A stretch of DNA of 51,405 bases from CAYWPG01 sp964460035 (GTDB taxonomy: Bacteria; Pseudomonadota; Gammaproteobacteria; Nitrococcales; AK92). The first letter of the stretch is position 1. Every line of letters begins with the position of its first letter. The stretch is from NCBI GenBank assembly GCA_964460035.1, contig CAYWPG010000028.1, positions 1 to 51,405 of the forward strand, given 5' to 3'. The notes under the pieces are model-generated. The model saw nothing but the letters and a program-made list of their open reading frames with translations, had not been told where the DNA came from and made no database searches. Positions 25,784 through 35,106 of this stretch are shown piece after piece. Made by a program: the position numbers and the translations under genes.

Positions 25784-26401
25784 TCACAGACCGTTCGAGA
25801 TCACATCCACCCCGGGCGGCGGCTCGAAGTGGAACGTGGAGGCCGGAATCCGGGGATTTCGCTCCAGATTTTCCAGCCGCAGCCGCGTCTTCTGGCCAAG
25901 GCCGCTGTCGACCTCGACCACCTCCGGCATGCCTTGCACCATCCGCAGCCGCACGAGCTGAAAATCCCAATCGGCCTCTCGGGGTTCCAGCTCCAGCCAG
26001 CCATCGCCACGGCTGTGGATGTGGAACGTCTCCTGCAAGGAGTTGAAGTCGCCGCTCAGCAGCAGTGCAGGCCCAAAACCCAGCACCTCGTCCAGCGGAC
26101 GCACGGTCACCTGCTCCAGGTCCACGTCGTATACCCACAGATGGCTACCGTCGGCCACGATCTCCTGCTCGAACGGCTCGGCATAGAACCAACGGAAACG
26201 GTTGGGCCGCTGGATGGCGAGCACTCCGGTGCTTTGCTCGATAACCGCGCCATTCTCGTCGACGGTTACCTGCTCGAAACTGCCTTGCAGCGACTGGATG
26301 GAGTTGAAGTAATCCCTTAGCGCATCGACCTCGGGGTTCTGTGCCGCAGCCACCGCCAACCAGCCCAGGCCGACCAAGAACAGCAGAGTACGTTTGATCA
26401 T
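25784..26401 (-). CDS. lolA: Outer-membrane lipoprotein carrier LolA
   Basis: A 205-residue precursor with a signal peptide (residues 1-20, cut before QNPEVDALRDYF). The LolA body follows: SLQGSFEQVTVDENG, QRPNRFRWFYAEPFEQEIVADGSHLWVYD and DLEQVTVRPL, ending TFHFEPPPGVDVI. It shuttles lipoproteins across the periplasm from LolCDE to LolB. It lies 25 bases after ftsK and is probably co-transcribed with it. Confidence 0.95.
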   Translation of the reverse strand: MIKRTLLFLVGLGWLAVAAAQNPEVDALRDYFNSIQSLQGSFEQVTVDENGAVIEQSTGVLAIQRPNRFRWFYAEPFEQEIVADGSHLWVYDVDLEQVTVRPLDEVLGFGPALLLSGDFNSLQETFHIHSRGDGWLELEPREADWDFQLVRLRMVQGMPEVVEVDSGLGQKTRLRLENLERNPRIPASTFHFEPPPGVDVISNGL

Positions 26402-26426
26402 CTTGCCTTATCCCGTTATGGCAAAG

Positions 26427-28760
26427 TCAGTCCTTGGGTGGCGGTGGCGCCAATACTTCCCGCGAACCGTTCGATTGCAATGGGCCGACAATGCCGGCCG
26501 CCTCCATCTCTTCCACCAGTCTCGCCGCTCGGTTGTAGCCGATCTTCAGCCTGCGCTGTATTCCCGACACCGACGCCCGGCGGGTTTCGGTGACGATACG
26601 AACCGCCTGATCGTACAGCGGGTCGCTCTCGCCGTCCCCGGACTCGCCGCTCAGGCCGGGGATAGCCGCCCCATCTGTCGGCTCATTTAGAATGTCCTCG
26701 ACGTAATCCGGTTCCCCCAACGTCTTCAGGTGAGCGACGACTCTATGCACCTCGTTGTCCGCCACGAAAGCTCCGTGCACACGTTGCGGCAAGCCGGTAC
26801 CCGGAGCCAGATAAAGCATGTCACCATGCCCTAGCAGCGTTTCCGCTCCCATCTGATCGAGGATGGTGCGCGAGTCGATCTTGGACGACACCTGGAATGC
26901 GATTCGAGTGGGAATGTTGGCCTTGATCAGGCCAGTGATCACGTCCACCGACGGCCGCTGGGTAGCCAGGATCAGGTGCACGCCGGCGGCACGCGCCTTC
27001 TGCGCCAAGCGGGCGATCAGCTCTTCCACCTTCTTGCCGACCACCATCATCATGTCGGCGAACTCGTCCACCACCACGACGATATAAGGCAGCGGCTTCA
27101 GACCGGGCGCCTGCGGCATTTCCTGCGATTCGTCGAACAGCGCTTTCTCGTCGGGCTTGAAGAGCGGGTCGGGGATCGGCTCGCCACGCTCCTGCGCCTC
27201 GCGCACCTTCTTGTTGAAGCCGCCGATGTTGCGCACCCCCAGCGCCGCCATCAGCTTGTAGCGCCGCTCCATCTCGGCCACGCACCAGCGCAGCGCGTTG
27301 GCGGCCTCCTTCATGTCGGTCACCACCGGCGCCAGCAAATGCGGAATACCGTCGTAAACCGACAGCTCCAGCATCTTCGGGTCGATCATGATCAGGCGAA
27401 CCTGCTCGGGCGTGTTCTTGTAGAGCAGGCTGAGGATCATCGCGTTCACGCCCACCGACTTACCCGAACCGGTAGTACCGGCCACCAGCAAGTGCGGCAT
27501 CTTAGCCAAGTCCGCCACGACCGGCAGGCCGCCGATATCCTTGCCCAGCGCCATGGTGAGCGGCGCGGTGGAACGATCGTACTCCTGCGAGCGAATGATC
27601 TCGCTGAGCACGATCAGCTGCCGGTGCTCGTTGGGAATCTCCAGGCCCACGGTGGACTTGCCGGGAATCACCTCGACCACGCGCACCGCGATCACCGACA
27701 GCGCGCGCGCCAGGTCCTTCGCCAGGTTGGTGATCTGGCTGACCTTCACGCCCGCGGCGGGCTGCAGCTCGAAGCGCGTGATCACCGGACCGGGGTGCAC
27801 GGCCACCACCTGGACTTCGACCCCGAAATCGGCCAGCTTGATCTCGACCTGGCGCGACATGGCCTCCAGGGCTTCGCGGGAGTAGCCGCTCTTCTGCTCC
27901 GGCGGCGGGTTAAGCAGGCTGATGGGCGGCTTGCCCTCGTCGCCGCCCTCGAACAAGGGCATTTGCTGCTCCTTGATCGCACGCGGCCCGACGATGAGCT
28001 TGGGCGCCGGCTGCTCAATCTTCGGCGGTTTGCGTGTGGCCAGCTTGCGCTCGTGCTGCTCGCGCGCCTGGGATCTGGCCTTGCGAGCCTGGCGCCCGAT
28101 CCAATACTCGCGCAGATCGCGCGCCCGCCCCAGCACAAAGGCAATCCCCGCCATGACCATGCGCCCGGTCATGTCCATCAGCGACAGCCACGACAATCCG
28201 GTGAACAGCGTGACGCCCGCCAGGAACAAAGCCAGGCCGAACAGCGTGGCGCCGAGAAAGTTGAAAGCGGAGTGCAGCGCTTGGGCGATCAGATCGCCCA
28301 ACACGCCGCCGGCCGACAGCGGCACGGTTCCCGGGATGGCTTCGAAATGCAGCGTTGCCAGACTCGCGCCCGCCGCAACCGTCATCACGAAGCCAAGCAC
28401 TCGCAGACTAACTATGCCCCAGTGCACGCCATCGGCGGCGTTGCGGCGCTGCCAGCGAAACGCCTGCCAGGCAGCGTAACCCATCATCACCGGGAACAAG
28501 TAAGCTAGATAGCCGAACAAATACAGGCTGATGTCGGCAAAATAGGCCCCGGTGACACCGCCGGCATTCTGGATACTGTCGGTGGGCGCGCTATAGCTCC
28601 ACCCAGGATCGCCCGGATGGTACGTGACCAGCGCCAGCATCAGGAACGCCGCCAGCGCGAGCAGCAGGAACAGGGCCGCCTCGCGCAGACCGCGACTGAT
28701 ATGATGCCCCAGCGGGGAAGGTAGCGCTTTGGTCGTTCGAGTCTTTTCGGCAGCAGCCAT
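26427..28760 (-). CDS. ftsK: DNA translocase FtsK
   Basis: 777 residues. Four membrane spans fill the N-terminal 190 residues, followed by a short charged linker, much shorter than that of E. coli FtsK (1329 residues) but typical of the SpoIIIE-like size class. The motor has Walker A GTTGSGKS (near residue 430) and Walker B VVVVDEFADMMMV (near 560). A C-terminal gamma winged helix (from about 705: DPLYDQAVRIV, RASVSGIQRRLKIGYNRAARL) reads KOPS sites and activates XerD. It pumps chromosome termini at the septum. No strong ribosome-binding site is visible. It is the first gene of an ftsK-lolA unit. Confidence 0.96.
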   Translation of the reverse strand: MAAAEKTRTTKALPSPLGHHISRGLREAALFLLLALAAFLMLALVTYHPGDPGWSYSAPTDSIQNAGGVTGAYFADISLYLFGYLAYLFPVMMGYAAWQAFRWQRRNAADGVHWGIVSLRVLGFVMTVAAGASLATLHFEAIPGTVPLSAGGVLGDLIAQALHSAFNFLGATLFGLALFLAGVTLFTGLSWLSLMDMTGRMVMAGIAFVLGRARDLREYWIGRQARKARSQAREQHERKLATRKPPKIEQPAPKLIVGPRAIKEQQMPLFEGGDEGKPPISLLNPPPEQKSGYSREALEAMSRQVEIKLADFGVEVQVVAVHPGPVITRFELQPAAGVKVSQITNLAKDLARALSVIAVRVVEVIPGKSTVGLEIPNEHRQLIVLSEIIRSQEYDRSTAPLTMALGKDIGGLPVVADLAKMPHLLVAGTTGSGKSVGVNAMILSLLYKNTPEQVRLIMIDPKMLELSVYDGIPHLLAPVVTDMKEAANALRWCVAEMERRYKLMAALGVRNIGGFNKKVREAQERGEPIPDPLFKPDEKALFDESQEMPQAPGLKPLPYIVVVVDEFADMMMVVGKKVEELIARLAQKARAAGVHLILATQRPSVDVITGLIKANIPTRIAFQVSSKIDSRTILDQMGAETLLGHGDMLYLAPGTGLPQRVHGAFVADNEVHRVVAHLKTLGEPDYVEDILNEPTDGAAIPGLSGESGDGESDPLYDQAVRIVTETRRASVSGIQRRLKIGYNRAARLVEEMEAAGIVGPLQSNGSREVLAPPPPKD

Positions 28761-29244
28761 CGGCGGTTAACAACTGGGGTTAGTTTCGTCTTGTAAGTAT
28801 TGATAGGAACGAACTTACCTGCTCGCCATGGCACCTGCAAGCGCAGGCGTCACAACCGGACAATCGCGAGCGTTTACGGGCTCGCCGCATAGTAACGGGC
28901 GTCAGCAGGAGCCGCCCCCGAGGTCCGGTTCCATGGCCAGCTCCGCAAGGTACTGCGGGGTCCCTCTCGCGCTGGACGACGGCAGCGAAAAGCGTGGGCG
29001 CAGGCACTCGAAGCCCGGACAGTATACATGGAGGCAGCGGCCGCTCCTATCGACCGCCTCGCAGCCTGGAAGCGGCAACGGGGGCGCGGCACTCTTACGG
29101 GCAGCCGAAGCCTCTAACAACATGCTGCCCCGCCCCCGGGTTGCCTGTTGATGGAACGGCAGGCAAGCGGAGAGCTGGAACAAACCCTGGGCACGGATTG
29201 CGGTCAACCTGAGCAGTAGAGATGAATCGAGCTGGAACTGCACT
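28761..29244. other. 484-base spacer between ftsK and the GNAT gene
   Basis: No gene is supported, although the related Pseudomonas order has trxB at this place. The ftsK side carries an inverted repeat GTAAGT/ACTTAC (28793-28818 region), a possible operator. The rest is GC-rich with several GGA triplets but no ordered hairpins, GacA box or terminator. Confidence 0.4.
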
Positions 29245-30387
29245 ATGAAGCTGACCATCCACCGTTCCATGCTGGAAGTGGACGCCGAGGCCTGGAACGC
29301 ACTCACCGGTACGGCTAATCCCTTTCTGCGGCACGAGTTTCTCACGGCGCTGGAGACTACCGGCTGTGTTTCCCCGCAGGCAGGATGGATACCGCTGCCG
29401 GTAACGCTGCACGACGACCTGGGGCGGCTCATCGCCGCCGCCCCCGCTTACTTGAAGCTGCACTCCTGGGGCGAGTTCGTGTTCGATTGGGCCTGGGCGG
29501 ACGCGCACGCCCGGCAAGGGCTGGAGTATTACCCGAAGCTGATCGTGGCCGCGCCGTTCACGCCCGCCACCGGCAGCCGCTTGCTCACCGCTTCGGGGCA
29601 CACCACGGCCGCGCTCTTGCCCGCCGTGGCCGATACCTTGCGCGATTTCAGCCGGGAGCAGCAGTGGAGCTCGGTCCACTGGCTGTTTCTGCCCGAGGCA
29701 CAGGCAAGTGAGCTGGCCGCGGCCGGCCATAGCATTCGCCACGGCTTCCAGTTTCACTGGCAAAACGCCGGCTACACAGACTTCGACGACTTTCTGGCCG
29801 CGCTAAGCTCGAAAAAGCGCAAGAACATCAGGCGCGAGCGACGCGAAGTGCAGGCGCAGGGCTTCAGTTTTCGGCGCCGCTATGGCGGCGAGGTGGACCG
29901 CGCCGGCTGGCAACGCTTTAGCGAGTTCTATCGGGCTACGTTCGCTGCCTATGGTAACGTGGCGCCGCTCACCGCCGAGTTCTTCGCCGCTGTCGGCGCC
30001 AGCTTGCCCGAGCAGGTCTTGCTGGTAGAGGCAGTGCGCCATGGCAGCGTCGAAGCCGCCGCGCTGTGCTTTATCGGCGACGGCTGTCTGTACGGGCGCT
30101 ACTGGGGCAGCCTGGGCGAGTACAGCAGCTTGCATTTCGAGACCTGTTATTATCAGGGCATAGAGCACTGCATAAAGACCGGGCTGCAGCGTTTCGAGCC
30201 CGGCGCGCAGGGCGCTCACAAGGTTGCGCGCGGTTTTCTGCCGACGCTTACCTACTCGGCGCACGCGATCAACGACGCACGCCTCAGCGCCGCTATAGAA
30301 GCGTTCGTGCAACGGGAACGAGCAATGGTCGCTGCCGCCATGGAAGAGCATCGTCAGCACAGCCCCTACCGTATGTCTGCCGACTGA
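29245..30387 (+). CDS. GNAT/FemAB-like acyltransferase, COG3146 type
   Basis: A 380-residue protein of the GNAT-fold family often annotated as peptidogalycan biosynthesis or DUF482. Typical segments are NPFLRHEFLTALE near the start, LSSKKRKNIRRERREVQ in the middle (a FemAB-like signature), and GRYWGSLGEYSSLHFETCYYQGIEHCI with RFEPGAQGAHKVARGFLPTLTYSAH near the end. The true substrate is unknown; relation to Fem transferases suggests aminoacyl or acyl transfer. It lies 8 bases upstream of aat, so it probably shares its transcript with aat, bpt and infA. Confidence 0.85.
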   Translation: MKLTIHRSMLEVDAEAWNALTGTANPFLRHEFLTALETTGCVSPQAGWIPLPVTLHDDLGRLIAAAPAYLKLHSWGEFVFDWAWADAHARQGLEYYPKLIVAAPFTPATGSRLLTASGHTTAALLPAVADTLRDFSREQQWSSVHWLFLPEAQASELAAAGHSIRHGFQFHWQNAGYTDFDDFLAALSSKKRKNIRRERREVQAQGFSFRRRYGGEVDRAGWQRFSEFYRATFAAYGNVAPLTAEFFAAVGASLPEQVLLVEAVRHGSVEAAALCFIGDGCLYGRYWGSLGEYSSLHFETCYYQGIEHCIKTGLQRFEPGAQGAHKVARGFLPTLTYSAHAINDARLSAAIEAFVQRERAMVAAAMEEHRQHSPYRMSAD

Positions 30388-30395
30388 GAGTCCCC

Positions 30396-31139
30396 ATGCT
30401 TCGAATTCAGTGGTTGGATGAGTCGCTTGAATTCCCGCCCGCCCACGAGGCCTTGAAGGAACCTAACGGCTTGCTGGCCGCGGGTGGCGATCTGTCGCCG
30501 CAGCGGCTGATACAGGCCTACCGCCACGGTATCTTCCCTTGGTACTCCGTCGGCCAACCCATCTTATGGTGGTCGCCCGATCCGCGGGTCGTGCTTTTTC
30601 CCGATCGCATGCGTGTAACCCGCAGCCTGCGCAAGCGGGCCCGCAACGCCGGGTTCGCCGTCACCATGGACCAGGCCTTCGGCGCGGTGATGCGCGCCTG
30701 CGCCGCACCGCGCGCCGGCCAGGACGGCACTTGGATCACCGCCGAGATGATCGCCGCCTACGAGCGCCTGTTCCGGCTCGGTATCGCGCATTCGGTGGAG
30801 GTGTGGCGCGATGAGCGCCTGGTCGGCGGTCTTTACGGGGTTGCGCTAGGACGCATATTCTTCGGCGAGTCCATGTTCAGCCGCGAGCCGGATGCATCCA
30901 AAGTCGCCCTGCTTTGGCTTTGTCGGCAGTTGGTGATTTGGCGATATGCCCTTATCGATTGTCAGGTCGGCAATCCCCACCTTACGAGTCTGGGTGCGGA
31001 GGAGCTGCCGCGAGAGGTGTTTCTTGACATGGTCGAGCAGGCGGTGAACCAGCCCAGCCACCATTCATGGCAGTTCGATCCCGACTTTCATCCGCTTCGA
31101 GTGCCAAGCAGCGAGGACGACAGCCGTCCGCATGTATGA
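30396..31139 (+). CDS. aat: Leucyl/phenylalanyl-tRNA-protein transferase
   Basis: 247 residues. The family signature runs LPHGIF-like YRHGIFPWYSVGQPILWWSPDPR, then GTWIT, SVEVWRDERLVGGLYGVALG, FFGESMFSREPDASK, and DCQVGNPHLTSLGAEELPRE. It adds Leu or Phe to N-terminal Arg/Lys, creating N-degrons read by ClpS. The start ATG 30396 (MLRIQWLDE) matches the family. The open frame runs about 110 codons upstream, inside the previous gene in another frame. It overlaps bpt by 8 bases. Confidence 0.96.
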   Translation: MLRIQWLDESLEFPPAHEALKEPNGLLAAGGDLSPQRLIQAYRHGIFPWYSVGQPILWWSPDPRVVLFPDRMRVTRSLRKRARNAGFAVTMDQAFGAVMRACAAPRAGQDGTWITAEMIAAYERLFRLGIAHSVEVWRDERLVGGLYGVALGRIFFGESMFSREPDASKVALLWLCRQLVIWRYALIDCQVGNPHLTSLGAEELPREVFLDMVEQAVNQPSHHSWQFDPDFHPLRVPSSEDDSRPHV

Positions 31140-31854
31140 CCACAGCCCCCCCCATCATCGCCGCCTCGCCGTCTACGCTACCGGAGAGCACGCCTGCGCT
31201 TACCTGCCCGAGCGCACCGCTCGTACGCTGTTCGTCGACCCCCGCGAGCCACTGTCCGGCGGCACGTACGATCATCTGATGCTGCAGGGATTTCGGCGCA
31301 GCGGCGACTACATCTACAGGCCCAGCTGCCCGAACTGCAGCGCCTGCCAGTCGCTGCGCATTCCTGTGAAAGCGTTTCGCTACAGCCGCCGGCACCGCCG
31401 CTGCATCAAGCGCAACGCTGCCGTTACAGTGCATGCCGCACCGCCACAGTTCCGCAGCGAGCACTTCGAGCTCTATAGGCGCTACATCGCCGCGCGGCAC
31501 CCTGGCAGTCAGATGGACGACCTCAGCGCCGAGCAATACTACGAGTTTCTCACCGCCGCTTGGTGCGACACGGTGTTCTACGAGTTTCGCGATCAGGGCG
31601 AGCTGATCGCCGTCACCGTGACCGACCACCTGCCAAACAGTCTCTCCGCGGTGTACACCTTCTTCGACCCCGACCGCTCGGCGCAAAGCCTGGGCACGCT
31701 TGCTATCCTTTGGCTAATCGACGAGGCGCGCCGCTCCCGTTTGCCCCATGTTTATCTTGGGTACTGGATAGCGGAGTGCGACAAAATGCGGTATAAGAGC
31801 GACTTCCGTCCGCACGAAATTTTCACCTCAAAGGGTTGGCAGCGCGTGGAATAG
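31132..31854 (+). CDS. bpt: Aspartate/glutamate leucyltransferase (arginyl-transferase family)
   Basis: 240 residues. Conserved features are AYLPERTARTLFVDP, the Cys-rich RPSCPNCSACQSLRIPV, FYEFRDQGELIAVTVTD, and YLGYWIAECDKMRYKSDFRP. The gene is often labelled ate. Bacterial members studied (Vibrio vulnificus Bpt) transfer Leu to N-terminal Asp/Glu. Its ATG overlaps the last codons of aat by 8 bases, indicating coupling. It feeds the same ClpS-ClpAP pathway encoded just beyond. Confidence 0.95.
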   Translation: MYDHSPPHHRRLAVYATGEHACAYLPERTARTLFVDPREPLSGGTYDHLMLQGFRRSGDYIYRPSCPNCSACQSLRIPVKAFRYSRRHRRCIKRNAAVTVHAAPPQFRSEHFELYRRYIAARHPGSQMDDLSAEQYYEFLTAAWCDTVFYEFRDQGELIAVTVTDHLPNSLSAVYTFFDPDRSAQSLGTLAILWLIDEARRSRLPHVYLGYWIAECDKMRYKSDFRPHEIFTSKGWQRVE

Positions 31855-31943
31855 CACCCATTTGCGCAGCGCCGGTGTACGCGCAGCCGCTATGGGGTAG
31901 AATCTGCGCTCCGGCGCACAGCCATAACTGAGAGAGAGGTGGA

Positions 31944-32162
31944 ATGGCAAAAGAAGAGTCTATCAAGATGCAGGGCAAAATCATCGAGACCCTGCCCAAT
32001 ACCATGTTCCGGGTCGAGCTGGAGAACGGCCATATCGTGACCGCTCACATCTCCGGCAAGATGCGCAAGCATTACATCCGTATCCTCACCGGCGACACGG
32101 TCACCGTCGAGCTGACGCCGTACGACCTCACCAAAGGCCGCATCACTTACCGCGCCCGCTGA
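31944..32162 (+). CDS. infA: Translation initiation factor IF-1
   Basis: 72 residues, the full length of IF-1, a single OB-fold: MAKEESIKMQGKIIETLPN, FRVELENGHIVTAHISGKMR, GDTVTVELTPYDLTKGRI. It occupies the ribosomal A site during initiation. A GAGAGGTGGA ribosome-binding site precedes it. It lies 89 bases after bpt and converges on clpA. I saw no tRNA gene in the infA-clpA gap. Confidence 0.97.
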   Translation: MAKEESIKMQGKIIETLPNTMFRVELENGHIVTAHISGKMRKHYIRILTGDTVTVELTPYDLTKGRITYRAR

Positions 32163-32290
32163 CCGTACCGGCGTTGCCGGGACTGCCGTTCGTATCCCTT
32201 GCAGGCCCCCGGACTCCTGACCCGTCAGGACTGCGCCGCTGCGCACGTTCTTGGCTACTTCGTCGAGGCTACTTGCCGGCGACAGCCCGT

Positions 32291-32307
32291 GATCCCCTAC
32301 GGGGATC
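32291..32307 (+). terminator. Hairpin downstream of infA
   Basis: GATCCCC-TAC-GGGGATC, a perfect 7-bp stem about 130 bases past infA. There is no T run, so it is a weak terminator candidate. Confidence 0.3.
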
Positions 32308-32351
32308 GCGGCGCGTCCACGCGTGCAAGCTATAAGGCCGCCCCCGACCGC

Positions 32352-32394
32352 GCAAAAGAAAACGGTCGCCCCGCATGCGAGCAGGACGACCGTT
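32352..32394 (-). terminator. Rho-independent terminator of clpA
   Basis: Stem AACGGTCG/CGACCGTT (32361-32368 with 32387-32394), followed on the minus strand by TTCTTTTGC. It lies 28 bases past the clpA stop. Confidence 0.7.
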
Positions 32395-32421
32395 ACAGGT
32401 AACCGATCAACACCACCGGTA

Positions 32422-34683
32422 TCAGTGCACGGCTTCCTCGGCTTCGGCTTCCAGGCTAAGTCCGCCTTCCTCGTTCACCGTGACGCGCACGTGTCCGCCC
32501 TGAACCAGTTCGCCGAACAGCAGCATCTCGGCCAGCGGCTTCTTGAGGTGCTCTTGAATGACGCGGGCCATGGGACGCGCGCCCATCTTCGGGTCGTAGC
32601 CGCGCTCGGCCAGCCACGCCTTGGCCTCTTCCTCGACCTCCATCGTGACCCGCTTGTCCTTGAGCTGCTGACGCAGCTCGCCGAGGAACTTGTCGACCAC
32701 ACGCCGCACCACCTCGGTATCCAGCGGGTTGAACTGAATGATCGCATCAAGGCGGTTGCGGAACTCGGGCGAGAAGCGCCGCTTGATCGCCTCCAGCCCA
32801 TCGCTGGAATGGTCTTGCGGCGTGAAACCGATAGACCTCCGGCTGATCTCCTCGGCACCGGCATTGGTGGTCATGATCACGATGGTATTGCGGAAATCGG
32901 CGTGACGACCGTTGTTATCGGTCAGCGTGCCATGGTCCATCACCTGCAACAGCAGGTTGAACACATCCGGATGCGCCTTCTCGATCTCGTCAAGCAGCAC
33001 CACCGAGTGCGGATGCTTGATCACCTCTTCAGTGAGCAGGCCACCCTGATCGAAGCCCACGTAGCCCGGCGGCGCGCCGATCAGCCGCGACACCGTGTGA
33101 CGCTCCATGTACTCGGACATATCGAAGCGAATCAGCTGAATGCCCAGCACCTCGGCCAGTTGCCGCGTGACCTCGGTCTTGCCCACGCCGGTCGGGCCGG
33201 CGAACAGGAAGCAGCCCACGGGCCGCGTCTGAGCGCCTAGTCCGGCGCGCGACATCTTGATGGTCGCAGCCAGCGTCTCGATCGCCTCGTCCTGACCGAA
33301 GATCGCTTGCTTGAGCTCGCGCTCCAGCCCTTCCAGCGTGCGCATATCGGCCGCGGACACCCGCTTCGGCGGGATGCGCGCGATGTGCGCAACGATGCTC
33401 TCCACGTCGCTGACAGTCACCGTCTTGCGCCGCTTTGCTTTGGGTATCAGCTGCACACGCGCGCCGGCTTCGTCGATCACGTCGATCGCTTTATCCGGCA
33501 GCCGCCGGTCATTGATATGCTTGGCCGACAGCTCAGCGGCAGCGACCAGCGCCGGCTCCGTGTAACGCACGCCGTGGTGCTCCTCGAAGCGGGACTTCAA
33601 GCCCTTGAGGATCTGGATCGTCTCGTCCACGGTCGGCTCGCCGACATCGATCTTCTGGAATCGCCGTGCCAGCGCCCGGTCCTTCTCGAAAATACCCCTG
33701 TATTCCTGATAAGTGGTAGACCCAATGCACTTGAGCTCGCCGCTCGCCAGCATGGGCTTGATGAGGTTAGAGGCGTCCATCACGCCGCCGGAGGCCGAGC
33801 CGGCGCCAATGATGGTATGAATCTCGTCGATGAACAGGATCGCCCCTTTCTCCTTCTTGAGCTGCTGCAGGAGGCTCTTGAGGCGCTTCTCGAAATCGCC
33901 GCGGTACTTGGTGCCGGCAACCAGGGCGCCAAGATCCAACGAATAGATCTTGCTGTCCTTGAGCACTTCGGGGACCTCGCCATCGACTATCATCTTGGCG
34001 AGCCCTTCGGCGATCGCGGTCTTGCCTACCCCGGCCTCGCCCACGAACAGCGGGTTGTTCTTACGCCGGCGGCACAGAACCTGTATGGTCCGTTCGATTT
34101 CATGGCGCCGCCCGATCAGGGGATCGATCAGCCCCTGCTGCGCGCGCTCGTTCAGGTTGGTGGCGAAGCTTTCCAGCGGGCTTTTCGCACCCGCCTCCTG
34201 TACTACCTCTTCCTCGGAAGATCCCATGCTGCTGCCCTGCTCCTCGCCGGAAACACTGGAAATTCCATGGGAGATGTAATTGACTACATCAAGCCGTGAA
34301 ATGTTCTGCTTATGCAGAAAATACACGGCCTGCGACTCCTGCTCGCTGAAAATAGCAACCAGAACGTTCGCTCCCGTGACCTCGCTTTTGCCGGCGGACT
34401 GCACGTGCAGAATCGCGCGCTGCAGAACCCGCTGAAAACCGAGGGTCGGCTGCGTCTCCCGGCTGTCGTTCAACGGCAGCAACGGGGTGGTTTCATCCAG
34501 GAACGCTTCCAGCTCGCGCCGCAGCTGGTCGAGGTCGGCGCCACAGGCCCGCAGCACCGTAACGGCAGCGGGGTTATCAGTTAAGGCGAGCAGGAGGTGC
34601 TCCACGGTGAGAAACTCGTGCCGTTTCTCCCGGGCCTCCTTGAACGCCAAATTCAGCGTGAACTCCAACTCTTTACTCAACAT
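32422..34683 (-). CDS. clpA: ATP-dependent Clp protease ATPase subunit ClpA
   Basis: 753 residues (E. coli 758). It has the N-domain that binds ClpS (residues 1-145), then two AAA+ modules: GEAGVGKTAIAEGLA with FIDEIHTI, and GPTGVGKTEVTRQLA with LLDEIEKAHPD. The I-G-F tripeptide (RRSIGFTPQD) is the ClpP-docking loop, so it should partner ClpP, which is not in this window. It unfolds substrates for ClpP. It follows clpS by 102 bases on the same strand. Confidence 0.97.
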   Translation of the reverse strand: MLSKELEFTLNLAFKEAREKRHEFLTVEHLLLALTDNPAAVTVLRACGADLDQLRRELEAFLDETTPLLPLNDSRETQPTLGFQRVLQRAILHVQSAGKSEVTGANVLVAIFSEQESQAVYFLHKQNISRLDVVNYISHGISSVSGEEQGSSMGSSEEEVVQEAGAKSPLESFATNLNERAQQGLIDPLIGRRHEIERTIQVLCRRRKNNPLFVGEAGVGKTAIAEGLAKMIVDGEVPEVLKDSKIYSLDLGALVAGTKYRGDFEKRLKSLLQQLKKEKGAILFIDEIHTIIGAGSASGGVMDASNLIKPMLASGELKCIGSTTYQEYRGIFEKDRALARRFQKIDVGEPTVDETIQILKGLKSRFEEHHGVRYTEPALVAAAELSAKHINDRRLPDKAIDVIDEAGARVQLIPKAKRRKTVTVSDVESIVAHIARIPPKRVSAADMRTLEGLERELKQAIFGQDEAIETLAATIKMSRAGLGAQTRPVGCFLFAGPTGVGKTEVTRQLAEVLGIQLIRFDMSEYMERHTVSRLIGAPPGYVGFDQGGLLTEEVIKHPHSVVLLDEIEKAHPDVFNLLLQVMDHGTLTDNNGRHADFRNTIVIMTTNAGAEEISRRSIGFTPQDHSSDGLEAIKRRFSPEFRNRLDAIIQFNPLDTEVVRRVVDKFLGELRQQLKDKRVTMEVEEEAKAWLAERGYDPKMGARPMARVIQEHLKKPLAEMLLFGELVQGGHVRVTVNEEGGLSLEAEAEEAVH

Positions 34684-34785
34684 GCGCCATTACCTCAGTT
34701 CTCACGCCACGTCACATCGTTGCGGCGTAGCGGTCAAAACTTGGACTGGTCCTCACAAACGGAGTTCCCGCTTTCACAGCAGGCA

Positions 34786-35106
34786 TCAGGCCTCTTCCAT
34801 CGTGCACATCAGAGGGTGCTGATGCTGCCTCGAGTAGTCGATCACCTGAACCACTTTCGTTTCAGCGATGTCACGGCTGTAGACACCACACACACCCTTC
34901 CCCCGCGTGTGCACCTGCAGCATGACCTGGGTCGCTTGGCTCCGGCTCATACTGAAGAAGCGTTCCAGTACCTCGACCACGAACTCCATTGGGGTGTAGT
35001 CATCATTGAGCAACACCACTCGGAACAGCGGAGGCCTCTTCAGACGAGGCTTTGCCTCCTCAACCGATACCCCGTAATCGTCTTCGTGTTTACGCGGCTC
35101 CGACAT
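34786..35106 (-). CDS. clpS: ClpS, adaptor for N-degron substrates
   Basis: 106 residues, the same as E. coli ClpS. The N-terminal residue pocket is intact: N34, D35 (LLNDDYTPMEF), M40 and H66 (QVHTRGKG). The extended N-terminal tail (residues 1-25) needed for delivery is present. It recognises N-terminal Leu, Phe, Tyr and Trp and hands substrates to ClpA. It is upstream of clpA on the same strand, and aat and bpt sit on the other side of clpA. Confidence 0.96.
   Translation of the reverse strand: MSEPRKHEDDYGVSVEEAKPRLKRPPLFRVVLLNDDYTPMEFVVEVLERFFSMSRSQATQVMLQVHTRGKGVCGVYSRDIAETKVVQVIDYSRQHQHPLMCTMEEA

Noticed and set aside
26976..28508. 510-codon open frame on the plus strand
   Set aside because: Antisense shadow of ftsK.
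28790..28820. GTAAGT...ACTTAC repeat before ftsK as a GacA box
   Set aside because: The spacer between half-sites is 14-16 bases instead of 6 and the ends differ from TGTAAG/CTTACA.
28871..29244. GGA-rich stretch upstream of the GNAT gene considered as another CsrA sponge
   Set aside because: About eight GGA triplets occur, but they are not in ordered hairpin loops, and no GacA box or terminator is present.
32163..32421. tRNA-Ser gene in the infA-clpA gap, as in some relatives
   Set aside because: No T-loop GTTCRA motif or cloverleaf could be found; only hairpins are present.
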